Positions 16,508 to 23,212 of a DNA stretch of 33,969 nucleotides are shown in pieces. Each line of letters begins with the position of its first letter. Within the stretch, counting starts at the first letter, position 1. The translations under genes were made by a program, and so were the position numbers. The notes under the pieces are model-generated. The model made no database searches and was not told where the DNA came from. It was given only the letters and a program-made list of their open reading frames with translations. The DNA is from Candidatus Methanoplasma cognatum (lineage in GTDB: Archaea; Thermoplasmatota; Thermoplasmata; Methanomassiliicoccales; Methanomethylophilaceae): contig WRLM01000005.1 in assembly GCA_009777615.1 (NCBI GenBank), positions 87,370-121,338 on the forward strand. Reading direction: 5' to 3'.

Positions 16508-17359
16508 TCACCCCATATTGATCGTATGGTAAGAGCCCATATTCTTGAAGAAGCTCGTTTTTCTCTTTATCATGGTAAGCGCGTCGGAAACGTCGGAAGT
16601 GTTCTCGTATCCGGAGATCTCGATAAAGAACACATATTCTCCGTGCCTGTTCTTCGTCGGGCGCGACAGTATCTTCGTCATGTTCAGATCCCATATTGCG
16701 AAGATATCCAGGATCTTGTAGAGCTCTCCGGGTTTATCCTCGGTCGAGAACACGATTGATGTGCTGCAGCCGGCCTTCGGCAGCGACGTGTTAGCTTTTG
16801 TCAGCAGAATGAACTGGGTTGTGTTGTTCTTATTGTTCTGGATATTCTCGTGGATGGTCGTGAGATCATAGAGATCAGCTGAGACCTTAGAACCTATCGC
16901 CGCAATGATCTCTCCGTTTTCTCCGTCGCAGGAAGCGGCGAGCTTCGCGGCCTCAGCCGTAGAACTGACAAATTCAACGACAGCGTCCGGATAGGATTTG
17001 TTTATGAACTTCCTGCATTGCGCCAATGCCTGAGGGTGCGACAGTATCTTTGTGATCTTGCCGCCGGCGTTCTTTTCGCCGACCATCAGATTCTGCACAA
17101 TAGGCAGAGTCAGCTGCTTCGAGATGAAAAGCTTGGAGTCAAAGATGAGCGTGTCGATGGTCGTGTTCACCGCCCCCTCGATCGAATTCTCGATCGGAAC
17201 TACTCCGTAATCCGCTTTATTGTTCTCAACAGCCTCGAAGACATCTTCTATAGAAGAAAGCGGAAAAAGTAATGCCTCCAAATGATCTGTCGATCTTACG
17301 AAAAAGTCCGCCGCCTGTTCTGTGAATGTCCCCTCAGGTCCAAGGTAAGCTATCTTCAT
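16508..17359 (-). CDS. pheA: Prephenate dehydratase
   Basis: 283 residues from ATG 17359 ('MKIAYLGPEGTFTEQAA'); a longer frame upstream has no family match and is not used. It converts prephenate to phenylpyruvate in phenylalanine synthesis. PDT domain: 'ADYGVVPIENSIEGAVNTTIDTL' and the catalytic threonine region 'NTTQFILL', where the more usual form is T-R-F; here Arg is Gln. The ACT domain at about 200-283 ('STSIVFSTEDKPGELYKILDIF') contains 'LSRPT' for the ESRP-like phenylalanine-binding site, so feedback control is probable. No chorismate mutase is fused. GGTGA before the ATG. Confidence 0.93.
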   Translation of the reverse strand: MKIAYLGPEGTFTEQAADFFVRSTDHLEALLFPLSSIEDVFEAVENNKADYGVVPIENSIEGAVNTTIDTLIFDSKLFISKQLTLPIVQNLMVGEKNAGGKITKILSHPQALAQCRKFINKSYPDAVVEFVSSTAEAAKLAASCDGENGEIIAAIGSKVSADLYDLTTIHENIQNNKNNTTQFILLTKANTSLPKAGCSTSIVFSTEDKPGELYKILDIFAIWDLNMTKILSRPTKNRHGEYVFFIEISGYENTSDVSDALTMIKRKTSFFKNMGSYHTINMG

Positions 17360-17585
17360 TTTTTCACCAGATCTTATGTGCTGGGCCGCACAAAGATGTA
17401 TATTTATTCCATGTTCTTTAATTATCCGTAAAATGGCCGTTTGCAGCAATATCAAAAGTACGGAAATACTGCTCTAAATGCAGTGAAAATGGGAATTGTT
17501 ACTCCAATAAATGCAGGCCAGCAAAAATACTAATTCGCAGGAGCCGGAGAGTGAGTGCAGCATGGCAGTTGCACTGTTATATTGA

Positions 17586-18803
17586 TCATATCATGCCGAT
17601 AGGGATTATCTTATCGCTGCTGTCGAGCGAGAGCAGGTCGTCATATGTGCAAATGATGCCGCCCGGCCCCCTTTTTCCGAGTCTGTCTACGATCCTGAAC
17701 GCTCTGATGTCCTTCTTGCCTGGGTCTGAGTTTTTCTTGATCTCGATCGGATGCAGGAGGCCGTTCTCCTCTATGATCAGATCGATCTCGTTACCTTCTT
17801 TATCTCTGTAATAATACAGGTGTGGGTCCGAGATGCCCGCGTTGTAATAGCTTTTCAAGACCTCGGAAATTACATATGTCTCAAAGAAAGCGCCTGCCAT
17901 GGCGCCGTCTCGTAGGACATCCGGCGTATTCCACCGCGTGAGATAAGCGGCCAGGCCCGTATCAAGGAAATACAGCTTAGGCGCCTTGATGGTACGGTTG
18001 GTGATGTTGTTGTGGTACGGCTGAAGCAGGTAGATGATATTGGATGCCCTGAGCACGGACAGCCAGCGTTCGGCCGTGGGCACGCTTATCCCCACGTCGT
18101 TCGCCACCGACGACAGATTAAGCACGGTGCCGGTACGTCCGGCGATAACTGTCATGAAACTGATGAATTTCAATTCGTTTTCGATGTTTATCAGATCTCT
18201 CACATCCCGCTCTATGTATGTGGCCACGTAAGATGAATAGAACATCCGGCAATCCATTTCCCTGTTCATGAAAAGCTCCGGCAGACATCCCCTCTGTATG
18301 GTCTCCCAGAGGTGGCCCCGATCCACAGGCCTATATGTTTCAGATCTCTCAATGAAATAATCTTCGGTCGGTAAGAACGGTCGGTTGAATGGGATCTCGG
18401 ACATCTCCCGCATCGATAACCCCAGCATATTAAGGATGCCGATCCTGCCGGCAAGCGACTCGCTCACATTTTTCATCATACGGAACTGCTGCGAACCGGA
18501 TAAGTAGAACAGGCCTTTTTTCTTCCTCTCATCGATGATCATCTTCATTACAATGAAGAGGGAAGGTGCGCGCTGCACTTCATCAACGAACACCGGCGGC
18601 GGGAAATCCTTGAAGAAAGTGATACTTTCGTTGACAGCTGACGACAAACGAAGCGGATCATCTAATGAGACATATCTGATGCCTTCTGTGACCTCCCGGA
18701 GCATTGTGGTCTTACCGACCTGCCTTGGCCCGGTCACAAGTATGGAACCAAACATCGCCGATGCTTTTTTTACTACGTCTTCCAGGTGCCTCTTTAAGTA
18801 CAT
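17586..18803 (-). CDS. AAA_14 / DUF4143 ATPase
   Basis: 405 residues, intact. P-loop 'TGPRQVGKTTML' (G25-K31-T32), Walker B-like 'PPVFVDEVQRAPSLF', sensor 'LFYLSGSQQFRMMK', a winged helix around 220-270 ('VANDVGISVPTAERWLSVLRAS'), and a C-terminal DUF4143 with 'NEIDLIIEENGLLHPIEIKK', the D..ExK pattern of a PD-(D/E)xK-like fold. The family is widespread and highly expanded in gut bacteria and archaea; its role is unproven, perhaps DNA-directed and linked to mobile DNA or defence. A 27-bp perfect palindrome lies 12 bases before the start codon. It is distinct from the 410-604 fragment. Confidence 0.9.
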   Translation of the reverse strand: MYLKRHLEDVVKKASAMFGSILVTGPRQVGKTTMLREVTEGIRYVSLDDPLRLSSAVNESITFFKDFPPPVFVDEVQRAPSLFIVMKMIIDERKKKGLFYLSGSQQFRMMKNVSESLAGRIGILNMLGLSMREMSEIPFNRPFLPTEDYFIERSETYRPVDRGHLWETIQRGCLPELFMNREMDCRMFYSSYVATYIERDVRDLINIENELKFISFMTVIAGRTGTVLNLSSVANDVGISVPTAERWLSVLRASNIIYLLQPYHNNITNRTIKAPKLYFLDTGLAAYLTRWNTPDVLRDGAMAGAFFETYVISEVLKSYYNAGISDPHLYYYRDKEGNEIDLIIEENGLLHPIEIKKNSDPGKKDIRAFRIVDRLGKRGPGGIICTYDDLLSLDSSDKIIPIGMI

Positions 18804-18815
18804 GTCAATTTCCGT

Positions 18816-18842
18816 CTAATTTAATATTCAATATTAAATTAG
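18816..18842. promoter_or_regulatory. 27-bp perfect palindrome upstream of the AAA_14 gene
   Basis: CTAATTTAATATT (18816-18828), a central C, then AATATTAAATTAG (18830-18842): 13-bp arms with no mismatch. It lies 12 bases before the start codon at 18803. The sequence also serves as the only TATA-like stretch for that gene, so a protein bound here would compete with the TATA-binding protein. Autoregulation is an inference. Confidence 0.65.
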
Positions 18843-18941
18843 TCGTATATAATATGTGGCATGCCTCAGCCGTTGGCAGGAACATGCATACTTCCGGCGA
18901 TGTTCACATGCAGAGGCCCTTTCAACGTGATGGAAAAGCTG

Positions 18942-18982
18942 TTGGAAAAAAATGGGAATAATTATTGGAAAAAAATGGGAAT
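18942..18982. repeat. Tandem 18-mer repeat (23-bp period)
   Basis: ttggaaaaaaatgggaat occurs exactly at 18942-18959 and again at 18965-18982. The second copy lies inside a 20-mer (ataattattggaaaaaaatg, 18958-18977) that is also found exactly at 4279-4298. Confidence 0.7.
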
Positions 18983-19047
18983 TTTATTATGCTGGAATCA
19001 TTATCGGGTGACTTGCCCCGGATAAGGCCACATGAGATCGAGACCTT

Positions 19048-19380
19048 ATGAAGGATGCGGGACTGGAAGCTTCGGTATTTGAATCGACAGGGTTCTTCAA
19101 GGTCACATTCAAACGGCCGCTGATGCACACATTGACCATCGAGGAAGTACCCGATAGAATGCCCATAAAACTCACTCACGGACTCACCGAGAATGAGATA
19201 AGAGTTTGCGAACTAATTTCGATCGATGTCAGAATAACTATTATCAAGATGTCCAAAGAACTTAAGCTTACTACACGTCAGACACACATCATCATTTCTT
19301 TGCTTACCGAAAAGGGTACCGTTAGAAGAATAGGTTCCAAAAAGACTGGTTCATGGGTATTTTTTGGTGCGATGAAATGA
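19048..19380 (+). pseudogene. C-terminal remnant of an AlbA_2/RecG-like regulator
   Basis: 110 residues that match, by pattern, the C-terminal end of ATP-binding 'RecG-like' regulators: 'MKDAGLEASVFESTGFFKVTFKRP', then a winged HTH 'LTENEIRVCELISID', 'TIIKMSKELKLTTRQTHIIISLLTEKGTVRRIGSKKTGSW'. The large N-terminal AlbA_2 domain is missing. Just upstream (about 19017-19050) another frame reads '..RIRPHEIETL', which would be the preceding family sequence, so a frameshift near 19045 is likely. It may still express a small DNA-binding protein from ATG 19048, but I treat it as decayed. Confidence 0.55.
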
Positions 19381-19412
19381 TATACAAATCTGAAGATCAA
19401 TCCGAAAATATC

Positions 19413-19537
19413 GGGAAAATAAACGTAAAACAAACGAGAAGCAAATGCCATTTTATAGCAGTAGTTAAAATAGCCAGCAAATAAGAATCTATGAATTTAA
19501 TTGGGGAAAATAAATGTAAAATAAATGGGAAATAAAT
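19413..19537. repeat. Two A-rich direct repeats differing by transitions
   Basis: Positions 19413-19446 and 19504-19537 align without gaps; over the first 30 bases the six differences are all C/T or A/G. They begin gggaaaataaa(c/t)gtaaaa. The stretch 19381-19562 holds no gene. Confidence 0.4.
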
Positions 19538-19570
19538 TATGATTTGTGATATTCGCTGTCTCAACGACTA

Positions 19571-19735
19571 GGGTCTTTCCAAACCTGTTGTATTTTCTCT
19601 ATGTGTCTGGCGATCTCCTGCCCCTCTGGCATCAAGTAAAGTATCATTGAGTTATGTTGTTTATTCTCTTCCCGATGATGATTATTCGTTCTTCGATCAA
19701 TTCATTGATCTTCAGGAAACAAGACTGCCCAAACT
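19571..19735 (-). pseudogene. Decayed winged-helix gene, copy 1
   Basis: Translating the minus strand gives 'FLKINELIEE....GKRINNITQ', two stop codons in 'YFT', then 'RGQEIARHIEKIQQVWK', a clear match to the intact protein at 21803-22084 ('FLRINDVIGEENKQHNAMRLYLTPRGQEVASHLEKIQQVLER'). It has internal stops and an insertion, so it is dead. Confidence 0.65.
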
Positions 19736-19816
19736 TAAATTCCGATAAGAGTATGGGTGTTCGGAGGTACGAGAGAAAGCAATCTTACAGACACAGGACA
19801 AGGACGAGGAGGCACG

Positions 19817-19860
19817 ATCTGAAGGATTGCAGAACTCCTTTTGCTCATAAGCAATACTAA
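19817..19860 (+). pseudogene. Tiny tyrosine-recombinase remnant, copy 1
   Basis: 'DLKDCRTPFAHKQY' followed by a stop resembles the catalytic box 'ELRDCRRGFGQNYLDKG' of the recombinase fragment at 22105-22395. It lies to the right of winged-helix copy 1, just as in copy 2. The match is short and counts mainly because of its position. Confidence 0.45.
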
Positions 19861-19934
19861 GGTTCATTAGACTACACGATATCATTATAACTCGAGTCGA
19901 ATAGCTTTATCTGTTAAAAAAGTCATAAACATTT

Positions 19935-20762
19935 ATGGAATGGTTCAAAGAAAGAAGAAGATACATGGGCACAATTTTTGGATCATGCTACCTCGACTCA
20001 AACCTTATTGTTGCTAAACTAACTGGAGATAGACCAGATTTAATACCTGGTATTGACTACATTTTAGACCAGTATCTGGGAATGTACATCTACATTTCTC
20101 CCATGGTAATAGGTGAGTATTTTGATGTGGCAACACGAAAAAAAGGTCTATCAAGGGAAGAAGCTACAGATGTTTTACGTGATTTCATTCTGAAATATTC
20201 AATCACAATAACATGTCCAAAAGTCAATCTAGCAAGTCATTTCCCAATTGCCGCAGAAGGCGAATTATATGCCGATATTGTTTTACATGATTCAAAACAT
20301 GGAACTTTACAGGTACTCTCAACAAAAGGTTCGAAAAAGCAGTCTGTTACGATGAAATCCGAGCGGCCTGGGTATTCTGATCATAATTACGTTTCTGCAG
20401 AAATAACAGGTTTGTTGACAAAGTTTCTTATTGAGGCAGCAACAGGAGATTATGGAGGAAATAGCGGGAAGTTATCATATCAAGACAAATTGGTTCTGCA
20501 TATGGCTTCTCAGATCGGGCCAGTGTACTTTGTGACAGATGATTCCGACTCGCTTCTAAAGCATTTTACAGGCTTGCCGAACGACAGAAGATGTGGAAAC
20601 ATCTGGGGAATGTTTAACTTATCCGAATTTGAGAAAAAGGACAGAGCGAAGAAAGAGACATTTTTTGGTCCAGAGTATGAAAAATATACATGGTGGGCTG
20701 AGAAAGACAAAGGCAAAGTTAATCTTGGATTGGATTTTCTAAAGGAACATGACAACGGTTGA
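19935..20762 (+). CDS. PIN-domain nuclease-like protein
   Basis: 275 residues. The four acidic positions of a PIN fold are in order: D21 in 'CYLDSNLIVAKL', E61 in 'ISPMVIGEYFDVAT', D184 in 'SYQDKLVLHMA', and D202/D203/D205 in 'VYFVTDDSDSLLKHF'. The fold is a metal-dependent RNase in most toxins. Between the second and third acidic residues is an unusually long insertion of about 70 residues (roughly 95-165), and about 65 residues follow the fold. ATG 19965 is another possible start. The next gene begins 17 bases after the stop on the same strand, so the two form an operon. It is AT-rich, unlike the core genes. The fold call is by motif only. Confidence 0.6.
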   Translation: MEWFKERRRYMGTIFGSCYLDSNLIVAKLTGDRPDLIPGIDYILDQYLGMYIYISPMVIGEYFDVATRKKGLSREEATDVLRDFILKYSITITCPKVNLASHFPIAAEGELYADIVLHDSKHGTLQVLSTKGSKKQSVTMKSERPGYSDHNYVSAEITGLLTKFLIEAATGDYGGNSGKLSYQDKLVLHMASQIGPVYFVTDDSDSLLKHFTGLPNDRRCGNIWGMFNLSEFEKKDRAKKETFFGPEYEKYTWWAEKDKGKVNLGLDFLKEHDNG

Positions 20763-20779
20763 TCCGAACTGGTGTAACA

Positions 20780-21796
20780 ATGTCTGAAAAAACAGTAGAT
20801 GAGGACCTCTTCAATGATGATGCTACATTCGGAGAAATATTTGACAGAGACTCAAAAGACTACTTAATCGTTCATCTTGATGTTCTGGGATACAAGGATT
20901 TTGTTGAAATAAATGGTGAAAAAGAACTATTTGCTTCAATAAGAAAAGGGTGGATGTTTGCTAAAGCTCTTTTTGACCCCGAATTAACTATGGCTGATGG
21001 AAGTACAGTAAGCTACGAAGTAAAATTAAGGATGTTTACGGATAATATTTTCATCTCGGTAGAGTTAGAAGGAGATGGGCGGGACGAGATGCGAGTTACC
21101 CTGACCATCAATATACTAGCACATCTTCAAAATTCAATAATGGATCATTCAAATTTGTTGCTAAGGGGGGCAATTACGTATGGGAAATGCTACATTGATG
21201 ATTTCATTTTGGGAAAACCATTCATAGAGGCATTTGAGCTCGAATCTAAGAAAGCAATATGGTCGAGGATAATAATTAGCGAAAAGGTGTTGACACACAT
21301 TCCACAAAAATTTGTAAATACTCTCGTAAAAAAAGACGAAAAGGGCCTATTTCAACTGGATTATTTACGCATAGTTATCGAATTTACGCATAGTATGTCT
21401 GGAATCACTTCAAGCGAGACACTACTGAAACACAAGGGGAGTGTTTTAAAGATAACCAGAAACACTTTGAACGATGATCGATTTTTAAGCATTGAAACCA
21501 TCGGTGATGCAATCAAAATTCTCAAAATTACAAAAAAATATCATTTATTGACCAAGTATCATAATGACTTATGTGAAGAATATGGCTGTGAGGATGCAAA
21601 AATGGAGGATGTCGAATGGTCTGACACACTTCTTGAGCAATACGAAAGCCTGACTAATCACATAACAGAAGCTAGATCTCCTAAAGAAATTGATGAAATT
21701 AGCAAGATATTGTTGCAAATAAAAAATTCATATGGAAAAATAATTGAGCCTATTATTGCCCATAATGCTAAATATGGTTCTGGAAAAAGCAAATGA
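20780..21796 (+). CDS. Class III nucleotide cyclase-like protein, PIN partner
   Basis: 338 residues from ATG 20780; a TTG at 20759 could add seven. The landmarks follow the class III cyclase layout: 'LIVHLDVLGYKDF' (D34, first metal Asp; compare 'DIxGF'), 'RMFTDNIFISV' (D88, second metal Asp), 'LLLRGAITYG' (129-135; compare 'RxGIHxG') and 'LGKPFIEAFELESKKA' (144-159; compare 'GxxVNxAARLExxA'). About 160 residues of helical C-terminal sequence follow. It might make a cyclic nucleotide signal, as Pycsar cyclases do, or be a derived, non-catalytic relative; the substrate-specifying residues cannot be assigned. It follows the PIN gene closely and its stop is 6 bases from winged-helix gene copy 2. 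Confidence 0.5.
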   Translation: MSEKTVDEDLFNDDATFGEIFDRDSKDYLIVHLDVLGYKDFVEINGEKELFASIRKGWMFAKALFDPELTMADGSTVSYEVKLRMFTDNIFISVELEGDGRDEMRVTLTINILAHLQNSIMDHSNLLLRGAITYGKCYIDDFILGKPFIEAFELESKKAIWSRIIISEKVLTHIPQKFVNTLVKKDEKGLFQLDYLRIVIEFTHSMSGITSSETLLKHKGSVLKITRNTLNDDRFLSIETIGDAIKILKITKKYHLLTKYHNDLCEEYGCEDAKMEDVEWSDTLLEQYESLTNHITEARSPKEIDEISKILLQIKNSYGKIIEPIIAHNAKYGSGKSK

Positions 21797-21802
21797 GAAG
21801 AC

Positions 21803-22084
21803 TCATTCTTTAATATCTTCCTGTTTGTTCACTCTTTCCAGAACTTGCTGTATCTTTTCCAAGTGGCTTGCGACCTCCTGCCCCCTCGGCGTCAGGTAAA
21901 GCCTCATTGCATTGTGTTGTTTATTCTCTTCTCCGATCACGTCATTGATCCTCAGGAACTTCGTTCTTTCATTTCCACCCTCTAACTTTGTTATCTCTGT
22001 CTTTTTCGATCCTGGGTTCTCTTTGACGGCCATTATGACATAAAGGGAGAACTTTCTCTCGAGAATTTCTAACGCAAATCCCAT
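21803..22084 (-). CDS. Winged-helix-like DNA-binding protein, element-borne (copy 2)
   Basis: 93 residues: 'ILERKFSLYVIMAVKENPGSKKTEITKLEGG.ERTKFLRINDVIGEE....MRLYLTPRGQEVASHLEKIQQVLER'. The layout of helix, helix, recognition helix, wing ('RLYLTPRGQ') and a final long helix fits a small winged-helix transcription regulator. Remnants of the same gene lie at 19571-19735 and 25738-25818, each next to where a recombinase is or was. It is therefore probably the directionality factor or repressor of the integrative element. The start codon is 20 bases from the surviving recombinase fragment, in divergent orientation. Confidence 0.65.
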   Translation of the reverse strand: MGFALEILERKFSLYVIMAVKENPGSKKTEITKLEGGNERTKFLRINDVIGEENKQHNAMRLYLTPRGQEVASHLEKIQQVLERVNKQEDIKE

Positions 22085-22104
22085 ATTTCATAATTCAATA
22101 CCTG

Positions 22105-22395
22105 TTGCTACGCAGCAAGTGGTTGAAGTCCCACTCCGCTGAAACAAAGGCGCTATTCTTCTCGTTTTCGGACGGTTACGGTCATCTTTCGGGCAACAGT
22201 TTCAGGAAGATCAAGTCAAAAATCGAGGTAAAAATAGGCGAGAAATTTGAGCTCAGAGACTGCCGCAGAGGCTTCGGTCAGAACTATCTGGACAAGGGCC
22301 TCAACATCGAAGCCGTCTCCGTTCTGATGGGACACTCTTCAACGAAGACCACCGAAGGCTACTACTGCAGGAAATCACAAGCGAATGTAATCTAA
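22105..22395 (+). pseudogene. Tyrosine recombinase, C-terminal fragment (copy 2)
   Basis: About 96 residues holding the end of a phage-type integrase: 'FELRDCRRGFGQNYLDKG' (catalytic Arg box), 'IEAVSVLMGHSSTKTTEGYYCR' with the conserved His and the nucleophile Tyr in the final 'YY'. The reading frame is open back to about 22060 but family sequence stops near the winged-helix start. The N-terminal arm- and core-binding domains and the first catalytic Arg are missing. Its 3' end is followed at once by the 82-bp arm and the tRNA-derived repeat, as expected for an integrase placed beside its attachment site. Confidence 0.7.
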
Positions 22396-22475
22396 GGAGC
22401 GAAGGAAGTATAATGAAACACGCAGGTTGCACCCATCTGGATGCTGGCTATGATAAAGTGAGTGCAACCGCCGGG
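22394..22475. repeat. Attachment-site arm with tRNA-Gly 3' end (distal copy)
   Basis: Matches 25819-25901 over its length by eye, with exact agreement at the end (gtgagtgcaaccgccggg, 22458-22475), which is the last 12 bases of the tRNA gene plus 6 flanking. GGTTGCAC (22425-22432) and GTGCAACC (22462-22469) form an inverted repeat around the middle, as recombinase-bound core sites often do. The rest of 22476-22701 holds nothing that I recognise. Confidence 0.65.
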
Positions 22476-22701
22476 TTTCACACCCCCCTTAGCCAGCGTT
22501 TTCTAAATAAGGGTCAATTCTGCATTTTTACAATAATTCGAAATCAATCGGTTTCACCATAGACTTTTGGGTGTTCTCAGCGACTCGGTTAGATGGAATT
22601 CTGACCGTTTGACAGGCATGTAAGCTGTGGTTGCTGAGGCATCAAATCCAAAAACTCATTAGAAAATCTCTTAACAAAACAACAGAAAGGAACATGAAAA
22701 C

Positions 22702-22893
22702 ATGGCAACAAGTGTAGAAACAAACTTAGGCAAGAAGATAGGAATATACTTCAGACAGATGAACATCGGAGACAACGATGAAGAGCAAAAGACATTAATC
22801 ATGTCTTTTTCAGAAGGCAACGTATACGTTGATCTGAAGATACTCTCGCACTTCAATCGGGAAAAATGGCAGGAGATATCTTCATTTGTTTAG
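22702..22893 (+). CDS. Small protein, function unknown
   Basis: 63 residues, 'MATSVETNLGKKIGIYFRQMNIGDNDEEQKTL...' with no transmembrane segment and no motif I know. The preceding bases contain GAAAGGA 6-12 bases before the ATG, a fair ribosome binding site. It overlaps the next gene by 28 bases in another frame, so a single frameshifted gene is an alternative. It sits inside the att-flanked segment. Confidence 0.45.
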   Translation: MATSVETNLGKKIGIYFRQMNIGDNDEEQKTLIMSFSEGNVYVDLKILSHFNREKWQEISSFV

Positions 22894-23120
22894 AAGACAA
22901 AGAAGAATTAGAGGGTTTTTCAGAGGAAGATTTGCCAGAGATGCTGAGAGATGTGCTCTGTGACTTATTGATTTCAATGATGGATGAGATAGAGAGACAG
23001 AATGCCACACACTGTGACCCCGAGAAATGTGAGGAAGACTGTGACCTTTGCGAAATAAGGGCTATACCGAAAATAATCTGCATCAGAAGCAAAGTCATCA
23101 GAACAAACGGGAGGGCATAA
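22866..23120 (+). CDS. Small acidic protein with Cys cluster, function unknown
   Basis: 84 residues. The first half is strongly acidic ('EDKEELEGFSEEDLPEMLRDVLCDLLISMMDEIER'); the second has 'CDPEKCEEDCDLCEIR', four cysteines spaced C-x4-C-x3-C-x2-C, which could bind zinc. It overlaps the previous small gene by 28 bases, so translation is probably coupled. No family is recognised. Acidic, small and Cys-rich proteins of mobile elements are often anti-restriction or regulatory, but nothing here proves that. Confidence 0.45.
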   Translation: MAGDIFICLEDKEELEGFSEEDLPEMLRDVLCDLLISMMDEIERQNATHCDPEKCEEDCDLCEIRAIPKIICIRSKVIRTNGRA

Positions 23121-23212
23121 TGTTTCACTATCAATTTTTAATATCAGAAGAAGAGGAATGATTAAGGATCATTTTATTGATTGTTTAAACCAAATAGATT
23201 GGCATTAATTTT

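Noticed and set aside
17545-17580. tRNA-like or att-like stretch 'gtgagtgcag ... cagttgcac' near the AAA_14 3' end
   Set aside because: It shares only 8-9 bases with the tRNA-Gly end and has no TpsiC or anticodon arm; chance is likely.
18942-19537. CRISPR-like array in the repeat-rich spacer
   Set aside because: Repeats are few, of uneven length and spacing, A-rich, and no cas gene is present in the window.
22105-22475. SSV-type split integrase (integrase gene cut by the attachment site)
   Set aside because: The recombinase fragment ends with a stop before the att repeat instead of running through it, so the att site is beside, not inside, the gene.
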